DNA from: Brachionus koreanus
Taxonomy: Eukaryota; Rotifera; Eurotatoria; Ploima; Brachionidae
Assembly (NCBI GenBank): GCA_016987375.1
Contig: PJRA01000297.1
Span: 373,903-400,827, forward strand
Length of the DNA: 26,925 nt
Direction: 5' to 3'
Shown here in pieces: positions 18,792-26,925 of this stretch (its first letter is position 1; every line of letters begins with the position of its first letter). The notes under the pieces are model-generated. The model was not told the DNA's origin, made no database searches, and saw nothing but the letters and a program-made list of their open reading frames with translations. A program made the position numbers and the translations under genes.

Positions 18792-19030
18792 TTATTTTTT
18801 TAACGAAAAAAATTTTATTAATAATTTATTAACAAAATATTATCAAAATAATTTCTCTGTGAATCTTTTTAGAATGCAATTTTTCCGTTCAGAATTTTTC
18901 GAGCTGTCTTGTATTTTGTTTTTCAAAATTTATATTCAATTTATATTAAATTATTAATGCATAAATTCAATTGTGAATATAGAAAATAAACTAACAAGCA
19001 TTTTGATTTTAAAAAATTCATACTTTATTT

Positions 19031-19216
19031 ATGTTGTCAGAAATTAATTTAGAACAGAATCATCTTGAACTATTCCTAAGAGAATTAGCTTTTGGAAATT
19101 ACGAAGACCATAAGTGTTTATTTAAGCATCCTTTTCAATTTAGATTTATAATTTTTAGTCACAAAAATTTGCTTTTTTTAAAGAAGTTAAATATTTTTGA
19201 TTTACCATTTTTGTAA
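19031..19216 (+). CDS. Possible small ORF, unrecognised
   Basis: ATG 19031 opens 61 codons beginning MLSEINLEQNHLELFLRELA FGNYEDHKCLFKHPFQF. The first 37 residues look coding-like, while the rest (FIIFSHKNLLFLKKL) resembles chance AT-rich translation. It could be a small exon after the TTGTCAG site at 19034-19040. It stays a weak candidate. Confidence 0.25.
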   Translation: MLSEINLEQNHLELFLRELAFGNYEDHKCLFKHPFQFRFIIFSHKNLLFLKKLNIFDLPFL

Positions 19217-19236
19217 TTCTAAAACTTAAAGTCATT

Positions 19237-19586
19237 TTATATGTTAAAATAAACAGAATTCAATGTGCTCTTCAAAATGATATGTCTAACTTTTTGTTTA
19301 TTTAATTCTAAGATTTTATTAAATGAAAACTTAAAATAAAAATTTTGAAATTGTGCTATTGCTACGAATCCTAAACTATGCACGAATTTATCAATTTCAA
19401 AAACTTCCTCAGTTTTATCAATATCGCCGTGTGTCAATTCATTTGTTTCAAATTCATTTTGCTCTTCATTGCGACTTCACAGGTTTCTTCTATTTGATAT
19501 CGATGGAGACATTTTTTCAAATTGTTTTTCCACTAGTTCAATTTCTTCTTCTTCTAAATACTTATTCGAAACAGGATCTAAATAAG
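19237..19586 (-). pseudogene. Acidic coding-like frame with one in-frame stop
   Basis: After a GATTGCAG acceptor (19587-19588) the minus strand reads YLDPVSNKYLEEEEIELVEK QFEKMSPSISNRRNL, meets TGA at 19477-19479, then continues in the same frame SRNEEQNEFETNELTHGDID KTEEVFEIDKFVHSLGFVAI and drifts into low-complexity residues before a stop at 19237-19239. Acidic composition on both sides of a single stop suggests a recently disabled exon or transposon N-terminal region. No family recognised. The overlapping plus-strand 96-codon frame is a shadow. Confidence 0.35.
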
Positions 19587-19643
19587 CTGCAATCTTTAAT
19601 TATTTTTAATTTAATAAATAAAAATATCAGGAAAATATTTTAA

Positions 19644-20163
19644 TATAAAGTTTTATGTCAAATCTTCATTCATTTGATTTTGGTTAAATTTTTGTGGAAA
19701 ATTTTTAATCAAATCTAGTAAACAAAAAACTTTTTCCAAAGATATAGAGAAAACTGTCATATTAATAAATTTAGATACTTAGAATTTTTTTAAATTAGTT
19801 TTTAGTTAATTTTGTTTAATTTTTTTTTCAATAAGTATGTTGATAATTTTAAATTTATAAACCTTAGTTTTGAATTCTTTATTAGTAATATATTAAAACA
19901 CGAGTGTCATTCAATTTTCTTTGCCCCTGGAATGATTCATTCAAAGAGAGAATATACAATTTACAATTATTTTGCTTAACACCTTTTAGCATATGACAAT
20001 TTAAAGGTTTTTAAAAATTTGAAATTCATATAAAAATATTCAATTTCCACAAAAATTAAAATCTTTGAAAAAATTTAATTTTCAAAAAAAAAGTGAAAAT
20101 TTCTAACAAAATGATATAGCTTTTGAGAATATTTTTGCTTTTTAAAAAAAAGTGGGGGTAAGT
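19644..20163. other. AT-rich spacer left of the retrotransposon
   Basis: No gene is supported. The sequence GTGGGGGTAAGT just before 20164 belongs to the pre-insertion site. Confidence 0.5.
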
Positions 20164-20180
20164 GTTTAGTAGGACCCCTT
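20164..20180. repeat. Target-site duplication, left copy
   Basis: GTTTAGTAGGACCCCTT, identical to 24599-24615, directly followed by the element's poly(A) tract (seen as T on the plus strand). The last two T are shared with the tract, so the true length is 15-17 bp. Confidence 0.88.
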
Positions 20181-20353
20181 TTTTTTTTTTCTTTTTTTGA
20201 AAAATAATTTTGGAGTAACTCCAGTGCAGTTTCGAGCGGCATAGCCCTCTTTTCAGCCCTCATGTTTGGAAATAGATAAAAATAAATAAATAAAATAAAA
20301 TAAGTAAAATTTGAAAAATTTATAGTTTGTTTTATAATCCAGATTGTGTCTTC

Positions 20354-21013
20354 TTATTGTATTGAGCCTAGTGGGGTTTGAAATTTGATTGTTTCGGTTG
20401 GGTATTGCTTTGACGTGTATTCATTTATTTCTTGTGCTATCAGAACATGATCTACCCTCGACTTTAAAAATTTTACGAAAAGTGAATTTGCTCGTTCGTC
20501 GATTTTAGCGATCTTCAGTGACTTGTGGATCGTGTCGATACTCGTTTTTATCGGAAAGAATTTGACAATCTTGAGGATTTTATTTTGAAAGATCTGTAAG
20601 TCTTTTTTGATTCGCTGAGTACCGCATTGCAAGATTACAAAGCAGTAGTCGAATAGGGACCTAATTAAGGACTTGTATAGCGTTTTGTTTAGTGAATAGC
20701 TCTTGCTCCATTTAAAACTTTTGATCTTGCGTATGATGTTTACTTTCGGGGTGACTTTGTTGACGATTTCGTTGAAGTGGTTCGTATATTTTAGTTTTGT
20801 GTCGAGTTTGATGCCGAGAAAAGTCGGGCTCGGGTCTAGCGGAATTTGTTCTTCTTCAATTTTGACGTTTAGCGCATATTTACTCTGGTAGTTTTCTCGT
20901 AGTCCTGCTTTGGTGAAGGTAGTGTAGCATGTTTTGGACTTGTTTATTTTGAATCCCCATTTCTTGCAAAAATTCATTATGTTATTGACTGCTTTTTGTA
21001 AAGAGGTATGCAG
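20354..21013 (-). pseudogene. Reverse transcriptase, C-terminal half (jockey-type)
   Basis: The frame starts at the break with LHTSLQKAVNNIMNFCKKWG FKINKSKT, the conserved RT segment just after the catalytic ADD box, then PSPTFLGIKLDTKLKYTNHF (thumb), LNKTLYKSLIRSLFDYCFVI and ERANSLFVKFLKSRV, ending PLGSIQ and stop at 20354. The Met at 20977 is an internal residue, not a start. This half is uninterrupted. It continues the RT half at 23907-24598, separated by the inserted transposon. On its own it cannot be active. A LINE RT copies its own RNA at a nicked target site. Confidence 0.9.
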
Positions 21014-21039
21014 GAACCTTCAGAGTTTTCGCCCAGGTC

Positions 21040-21136
21040 GATGCCATAAAAGTTATCTTTTGAAAATTTGCACACTTCTTCCGTTTATGCTAAAAATTAA
21101 TTATTCAAAAAATCTAAAAATAACTTTTATGGCATC
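21040..21136. repeat. Inverted repeat at the transposon's 3' side
   Basis: GATGCCATAAAAGTTAT (21040-21056) and its exact complement (21120-21136) form a 17-bp stem that extends imperfectly inward. It could be a subterminal repeat of the transposon, or a separate tiny inverted-repeat element. Confidence 0.6.
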
Positions 21137-21272
21137 ATATTCATTTCATTTTTGAGGACAGGAAGTTAAATAAATTATTTTAAAAAATTAACATTAAGAT
21201 TTACACAAATTTTATACAAAAAAATTAGGAATTTGGAAAAATTTTTTTTGAAAAATAAAAAATTATAGAAAA

Positions 21273-23628
21273 CTATTTTTTTGTAGACTGAGGATTATTT
21301 TCTATTTCCGAATTAATCGATAAAGACCTTTTCATTGATTCATTCGAAGTTGAAACTTCTTCTTCTTGATCCGATTCATTAGTGATAGGTATTAAAAAAT
21401 TCTTTATTTTTAAACCTGGTCTTGGTATTTTTGATAGATTGTACCTTCCATAACTCATAAAATATATGACAGATGCAACGTGACTACAACATCCGAGGGT
21501 TCTTTTTCCGGTCTTACAACTACAGACCCATGTAATGTCATCAACGTTTGTCGAATTCGGTTTGTATCTGACGAATATTTTATATCTCAGTTGGTTTGAG
21601 TGTCTCGACTGCATCTTACAAAATATAATCTTTGCATCTTCATCATTAGTCAAATTATTGCATACCAATATTTCATAATCTTCATTTGAGTCGAAGTGTT
21701 CAGACAAATATCCGTAAGCTTGTTCTAGTTGGTAATAGCCGAAAGTGATTTTTTTTCTTATCATCTCAATATCGAATTTTGGAAAGCCGTCTATTTCATA
21801 ATTATGAATCTTTTTAAATGAATTTTGACTACTTGACAACCTTAAATCTAAATATTTTTCCAAAAAATTTTTTAATTTAAGCTTACTTTTCATAGCCTCG
21901 GCGATTTCTTTAACATCTCCTTTGTCGGATATTCTTTCACAGAAAAAAACGTTGATAAGCGCTGATGCTATTCGATAATCATCAGTAAAATGAGAAAGCA
22001 TCGTGTTCTGTGTTTCTTTTAAAGCTCTAAACTGTTGCTTAAAAATTCCGTTAATCACTTCAACCACATAACGGCATTTAGTTACCAATCGAGTTTCATT
22101 GGCTTCACTCCATGTCAATTGCTTATTACCATCTTTAATGACTAAAAAAACTAATTAAATATTGATTTATTTAAAATAAAATATTCTTACAAGTTGGAAT
22201 ATTGAAATTCAAACCGTAAATTGACCTTAATCTAGCTATACGATCTTTGAATCCGCGGTCAAAAATTGCTAGGTCACCTTTCTTTAGTAGTTCTCTTAAA
22301 TCTAAATCTTTTTCCATTACACTTTCCATTATTGAAGCATCATTATCAACAGCAGCATAATTCCCATATACATCAATTATTTTGCCATTTGTTGCTGTAA
22401 TTACGAACGGTTTAACCAAAGGTCGCTTTTTGTGACCGCTATACAATTTTCGTTGAACCATATTGTTTGAACTTTTCTGGCAATAACAATACGTACCATC
22501 AGCAATTATAGCAAATTGATTATCATTCAAATCGAATAACGATTTTACCATTTCAGTGTTTTGACCGAGTTATTCATCTCTTGAAAAACGTTTTGCTCCA
22601 AGATATTGAGGAACGAAATCTTTTAACAAAGCATTACGAACTTGGGCGCATATGCTACTAACAGTTTGTCTAAATTCAATATCAAATATATTGGCGATCA
22701 TGTTTTGATTAAGACCTGTTTTTAGCCAAAATAAGTAAATTGTGATCGCCTGCAACTTTGTACGATTTTCGGATATAATTAATGATTTCAAACTATGAAA
22801 AATAAAAGAAAGTTCTTCTCTAGTGAAACCGGTTATTTTTTAACAAAGCTCTTCGTTTAACGTTGAAAAATCACCGAATTTTTTAAATAAACTCGACCTT
22901 TTTTGTTCACGTTCTTTAAAGCCTTCGATTAGTTCTTGAACTTTTTCGTTTGTAAGACTAATAGTTTCACTAACGACCGGTATTTTATCGATGCATTCGT
23001 CTTTAACATAATAACTTTCGGTTAGATGATCACTGCAGGACCTGGCTCCTCTGTTTATTAAAATATCACGCTTCATATAGATATCAATTATTGCTTCAAC
23101 TGATAATACTGTCATCGGTTTCGAGCAAGTCTTTCTTTTACATATGAAGCAAAAGCTGTGTGAAGCATACCCGCGACTTATATTTAACACTGTTTTCTTG
23201 GTATTTTGAATCATATTATAATTAGAATTTTGATCTTCTTGCTCGGTTTGGTCAATTGTTTCAAAATTACACTCGTCTTGATCAATAGATTCATTTGTGT
23301 AATATTCAATATTTGCCGACGTTGTAGGTTGTACATTTTCGGAAATATCAATATAATTGTTCTCTTCTTGAATAACCGACGATGAGTTGTTTTCTTCTAT
23401 ATTCGACGATTCATTTACATTGTTTTGGGTCCGTCTTTTGTAAAAAAGCATAAAATGCTTCTTACACATTATATCACCGACAGCAATTTTTTGATTAAAA
23501 TAAACCGTCAAATTATTTGCCAGCTCGAAAGTTTTTATTTCTTTGAGATTATTTTTTCCAATAATATCTCCTCTTCTTTTACATCCTTTGGGAATAGGGC
23601 AGAAGCGTTTCCTTAGATTCTCAAGCAT
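21273..23628 (-). pseudogene. DDE_Tnp_4-like transposase with zinc clusters and SWIM finger
   Basis: From ATG 23628 one continuous minus-strand frame of ~479 codons is broken only by TAA at 22840-22842 and TAA at 22570-22572. A 49-nt intron (22142-22190; GTAAGA...TTTTTTTAG) then joins in phase (NIPT-F-IKDGNKQLTWSEAN) to exon 2, ending at 21273; total ~768 residues. Domains: Cys10/Cys16/Cys55/His58 THAP-like cluster; Cys160/Cys163/Cys168/Cys198/His201 cluster; helix-turn-helix after the first stop (LQAITIYLFWLKTGLNQNMI); DDE core with Asp in IADGTYCY, Asp in DNDASIM, FDRGF and Glu in YVVEVINGIFK; C-terminal SWIM finger CSCKTGKRTLGCCSH; Ser/Glu-rich tail. The enzyme would cut and paste its own DNA. 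It resembles Harbinger/ISL2EU-type transposases; the SWIM fusion is unusual. The four shorter ORFs seen here are pieces of this one gene, two of them opening only at TTG codons. Confidence 0.85.
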
Positions 23629-23906
23629 TTTACGAATTTAAAATTTATATTTCAATTTAGAATTGATAAGTTTATAGAATATTTTTTAAAGTTTTGTTTC
23701 AAATTTTTATTTCAATAGTTTATAATTTTATGCTTTCGCATAATAAGTTAGACACTCTAAAATATTGGAAGATATTAAAAAAAAACTATCCTCGGAAAAA
23801 GCTAAGAAAAAAAGCTTTAAAATGACACCCCTATTTTATTTTTTTTGATTTGTCTTCATTTTTAAAATTTTAGGCCAATTTTCAGTGGAGATCCGGCGAC
23901 GTCCTT

Positions 23907-24598
23907 ACTATTTATAGTTCTTTTTGACTTGTGTGTAAACCAAATACATAGATCGTCTGCGAATAAGGCTACTTTAATGTCGGGGGGTAAGATTTGCGCT
24001 ATATCGCTAAAGTAAAGGATGAAAATAGTTGGAGAAAGACAGCTCCCTTTTGGCACACCTGCTTTTATATCATTTGTAGACGAAGCAGCTTCGTTTACGC
24101 AGACCTGAAAAGTTCGATCTTTTAAAAAACTTTTTATCCAATTTAAATAGCTTGAATTCAGACCCTTGTCTCTAAGTTTCTTGATAATACCAATGTGTGA
24201 TGTTTTGTCAAATGCTTTCTCCAGGTCAAAGAATATGGCCCCGGTTATCTCTTTTTTGTTAAAGCCGTTGAGGATGAATTGATTTATTCGGAGTATGTGA
24301 TCTTGTGTGCTTCTTTTTTTCCGGAAGCCCGATTGTGATTCCGGAAGTATTTTTTCTATTTCAATCCATTTTTGGATTCTTAGGTTGATTATTTTTTCGA
24401 GCCATTTTGTCAGGTTTATCCTTTTTATGAATCATAATAATCTTTGCTTTCTTCCATTCGCGTGGTATATGACTAAGCTTGAGAGATGCGTTGAAAATGT
24501 TTCGTACCAGGTTAAGTTTGTTGGACGTTAAATTTTTCAAAACTTTGCTTGAAATGCAGTCAAAACCACAGGCCGATTTTGCATTTAAAGTCTTTAAA
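23907..24598 (-). pseudogene. Reverse transcriptase, N-terminal part (jockey-type)
   Basis: The minus strand from 24598 reads LKTLNAKSACGFDCISSKVL KNL and SLKLSHIPREWKKAKIIMIH KKDKPD. It then shifts frame at about 24410 to KWLEKIINLRIQKWIEIEKI, LPESQSGFRKKRSTQDHILR, FDLEKAFDKTSH, GVPKGSCLSPTIFILYFSDI and the catalytic LFADDLCIW, ending near THKSKRTINS where the transposon cuts in. At the frame change the usual YRPISL block is missing, so a short internal deletion plus frameshift had already disabled it. The catalytic Asp pair is intact. Homology begins inside the RT domain, giving the 5' truncation point. Confidence 0.88.
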
Positions 24599-24615
24599 GT
24601 TTAGTAGGACCCCTT
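24599..24615. repeat. Target-site duplication, right copy
   Basis: GTTTAGTAGGACCCCTT, identical to 20164-20180. It marks the 5' truncated end of the retrotransposon and the resumption of host DNA. Confidence 0.88.
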
Positions 24616-24739
24616 AATTTCTAATATTTTTATGTTTTTTATAATACTCATTAATTAATTGAACGATCTCTTATTTTTAATTATTTTTTCTCCAACATAA
24701 ATATAAACATTAAATTTCCTTTAAAAAAATTTAATAAGT

Positions 24740-25170
24740 AAAATATGTGATGAATTCCAGTTTAGTGAGATTCAACAATATGAATCTCAAGATTCTTTAT
24801 CAGAAAGTGATATTAACACTAGAAGAATTTTTAAATCCTCATATCTTTTGAATGGATTTTTCAAATAAATATATCTTTTTTGAATTATGTAGATTTTAAA
24901 ATTTTCTTTAAAAAATGATATTACTTTATAAAATTATTTTAGTTCTTTAATAAAATATTTATGAATTAAAAATACCTGAAAGAATGCTTGGTGCTTCTAG
25001 TGTTAATGAAGCTCCAGAATTAAGAAAGAAGAAGAATTGGAAGAATTTTGCATAAAAAAAAAGATGAAATTGAAATAGTTGATTCTCATTGCAAAAAAAA
25101 GTCAACAAGGATCGTTCGAGCAAAAAACAAAATTAATAAAATTTTCTTACTTTTTTATTTTTATTTGAAA
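24740..25170 (+). pseudogene. Decayed coding-like region, unrecognised
   Basis: The plus strand reads ICDEFQFSEIQQYESQDSLS ESDINTRRIFKSSYLLNGFF (24744-24867). Further on come ELKIPERMLGASSVNEAPEL (~24963-25022), KKEEELEEFCIKKK in a shifted frame, and DEIEIVDSHCKKKSTRIVRA KNKIN in a third (~25065-25140). The acidic, Ser-rich composition is unlike chance translation. Frame changes suggest decay or unseen introns. It lies just outside the retrotransposon's right duplication, so it belongs to the older host sequence. No family recognised. Confidence 0.35.
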
Positions 25171-26793
25171 TTTTCTATTTTTCCGAATTACTTTTATTTT
25201 TTTATCTTAATATAATAGAATTTAAAAAAATAAAATTTGGAGATTAAATCATTAATTTCTGCTATCATTTTTATTAAATTAGGAGATCATTTAATTATTT
25301 TAAGGTATCAAAAATAATTATTTAAGATCATTTAAATTTGGAGATCATTTAAGTAATTATAGAGATCGTTTAAATATATCCCATAAATAAATTACTTCTA
25401 ATTTCAAATTTTATCCATCTAATCATATTCGGTCAATTTTATCAGATATATTAATTACAAAATATACCTGACTATTATCTAACTTTTTCATGTAGTGAAT
25501 TATCTTTTTTTATTATTTAGTTAAAATTTCTTTTTTATCTAGTATCAAAAAATCAATATTATGCGTGAAGTGAGAAATGAAAAATGAAATTAATTTCCAA
25601 CAAAATAAAGAGTATTTTTAAGTTGAATCTATTGAAATGGTATTTTGGGTTTTTTTTACATTAAAAATCATAAAACTAATTTTACTTAAAAAGCCTGTGA
25701 TAACTTTTTAATTTTGATATTTTCAATTAATTTTGTTATATATTTTTAATTTTGTATAAAAAGTTATTAAAAGATTTTAGCATTAAAAGAATTATTTTAA
25801 ATGTTAAAACTAAATATTTGTGATAGTAATGAGGTAAATTTTTAAGATAAAGCAATTAGCTAAAACAAATTTTGTCGGCGTTATTTATCAATATAAGTCT
25901 TCAGATACTATCACCTAATGAATAGACACTTAATATGGAAATTTTGAGTTATTTTCTAGTCTGATCATCATTTTGGTTTTTAAAATTCTTGTTAAATATA
26001 TGTTTTATTCAAATTATCAAATTGAATATACATTTTATAAATATTGATAAAATTAACTGTTTATTTATTAAAAAATGGAAGAAAAACATAACAAAAAAAG
26101 AAATAAATGAACACTTGAGTTTGCAGAAAATGGTAATGTAAGTGTTTTGATTTCAAGAATGTTTTAATTCACATTATCATATTAAATTAGTAAAAAAATG
26201 CTGTAAAAAGAAAAATTGACTATTTTTATTTAATATTTGTTTTATTGACTTTTTATTTATTTATTTTAGTTAAAGCCTAATAGGCGATGTAAATTGCTAA
26301 TTTTTATTTCTATTTTAATTTTACTAATTATTATTCATTTATTTGTTTTTTTTCTTCTCTTTTTTTTTGACTTTTTATTAAAATTAATTTATTAGTGAAA
26401 TAATCATTCAATTTATAAATCATTTATAATAAATTTGTGAATTGTATACATGACACTATACAATTTTTGTAAAATTACAAATAAATTTATAATTAAACAG
26501 ATAATTTTATCGATTTTTATAAAATGTATATCCAATTTGACAATTTATAATTTAAATAGGTAAATAAAAATTAAAATCAAATCAAAATTATAATTTAAAT
26601 CTTGCATTTTTATATTTTGGATAGAACATATATAATAAAAAGCTTAAATAAAATTTTGATTTTTATTTAGATTTAGTGCATATTAAAGTCTTGATCAAAA
26701 TAAAATGATTGTGCTCATAATTTTTATTTTAAGAATTGGAATTGGAATTTAATTGAAACTGAAACTTTTGTTTTCATCTTTTTTTTTCCCAGT
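25171..26793. other. AT-rich intergenic DNA
   Basis: No gene is supported in this stretch apart from the short repeat cluster near 25.3 kb. It consists of long A/T-rich runs. Confidence 0.5.
25285..25373. repeat. Cluster of four GATCATTTAA repeats
   Basis: GATCATTTAA occurs at 25285-25294, 25326-25335 and 25343-25352, with GATCGTTTAA at 25364-25373. Three of the four are preceded by GA. Spacing is irregular (41, 17 and 21 bp), so this is a degenerate tandem or dispersed repeat. Confidence 0.5.
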
Positions 26794-26925
26794 ATGGAAT
26801 TTAATGAATCCAAATGTAAAGTAATGTATATTGGCAACTCAAAGATTGCTAGGCAAAAAATCTCAATGTTAAATGCTGATGGTTTGAGAGTTGAGTTAAC
26901 TGAGACTACTACTGAGAGTGACCTT
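26794..26925 (+). CDS. LINE reverse transcriptase fragment, cut by window edge
   Basis: The last 44 codons read MEFNESKCKVMYIGNSKIAR, QKISMLNADGLRVELTETTT, ESDL with no stop. MEFN-x-x-KCKVM-x-IG and the T-TTESDL (usually EKDLGV) segment are the conserved block after the catalytic ADD box of CR1/jockey-like reverse transcriptases. The sequence immediately upstream is a T-rich tract ending CCCAG and does not continue the RT, so the copy is truncated, or this is an exon start at that AG. Same broad family as the relic at 16.0-16.9 kb. The rest lies outside the window. Confidence 0.8.
   Translation, partial: MEFNESKCKVMYIGNSKIARQKISMLNADGLRVELTETTTESDL

Larger units (their letters stand above)
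21014..23906 (-). mobile_element. DNA transposon nested in the retrotransposon
   Basis: About 2.9 kb of foreign DNA sits between RT residues ...THKSKRTINS (right) and LHTSLQKAV... (left). It carries a DDE-type transposase on the minus strand. Exact ends are uncertain. CCTT is present at both junctions (21017-21020 and 23903-23906) and could be a 4-bp duplication, but removing it leaves the RT off by one base. A related sequence pair, GATGCCATAAAAGTTAT at 21040 and the inverted match GGCCTAAAATTTT near 23867-23880, may be diverged terminal inverted repeats. Because it interrupts the LINE, it arrived later. Confidence 0.8.
20164..24615 (-). mobile_element. 5'-truncated non-LTR retrotransposon with nested transposon
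   Basis: A perfect 17-bp direct repeat GTTTAGTAGGACCCCTT occurs at 20164-20180 and 24599-24615. Immediately inside the left copy is a long T-run (plus strand), which is the poly(A) tail of a minus-strand insertion. Next come a 3' UTR with the GGGCTGAAAAGAGGGCT motif (~20230-20260), the RT C terminus (20354-21013), a ~2.9 kb foreign segment, and the RT N-terminal half (~23907-24598). The element begins inside the RT domain, so its 5' part was lost at insertion, as is common for LINEs. The tail, the duplication and RT polarity all agree. It resembles jockey-type elements. Confidence 0.9.

Noticed and set aside
22840..22842. Codon reassignment to explain the in-frame TAA stops in the transposase
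   Set aside because: All recognised genes end normally at TAA, and the same element family has an obviously decayed copy nearby, so pseudogenisation is simpler.

Overview
The window is AT-rich (GC well under 30%) animal nuclear DNA: spliced genes, AATAAA signals just after stop codons, very short introns (one clear case is 49 nt), and many decayed transposable elements. Two conserved animal genes are recognisable, TFB2M and CCDC149. The Lys/Asn/Phe-rich reverse transcriptases look like elements I associate with monogonont rotifers (Brachionus-like). That assignment is an inference; another AT-rich invertebrate is possible.

Layout. Positions 1-4.6 kb have no long ORF, but the minus strand carries short coding-like exons that fit together in phase (937-1144, 3189-3873, 4449-4574). 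A plus-strand coiled-coil gene (701 codons in the main exon 5488-7604, probable small 5' exons at 4719-4906) starts head-to-head with the 4574 ORF. From 7.9 to 13.8 kb there are fragments: a minus-strand ORF split by a short retroelement insertion with a 14-bp duplication (8068-8261), a plus-strand terminal exon (8960-9056), a 20-bp-arm hairpin (9557-9609), a reverse transcriptase relic (10199-10720), unrecognised decayed minus-strand coding DNA (11282-12565), and a decayed SWIM-finger transposase (13085-13786). TFB2M (13847-15292) begins about 60 bp after that relic. A CR1/jockey-type RT relic (16000-16850) and a C2H2 finger relic (17078-17420) lie between TFB2M and CCDC149 (17588-18787).

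The most informative structure is 20164-24615: a 5'-truncated non-LTR retrotransposon on the minus strand, flanked by a perfect 17-bp target-site duplication and ending in a poly(A) tract. It is split by a ~2.9 kb DNA transposon. That transposon encodes a transposase with two Cys/His clusters, a helix-turn-helix, a DDE_Tnp_4-like core, a 49-nt intron and a C-terminal SWIM finger, with only two in-frame stops. The relic at 13.1-13.8 kb is a more decayed relative. The last 132 bases enter another RT ORF.

The two housekeeping-type genes act separately (mitochondrial transcription for TFB2M, coiled-coil scaffold for CCDC149). There is no operon or functional cluster. The rest records successive transposon invasions and decay. 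Many weak exons here were read by eye and their splice models are hypotheses.
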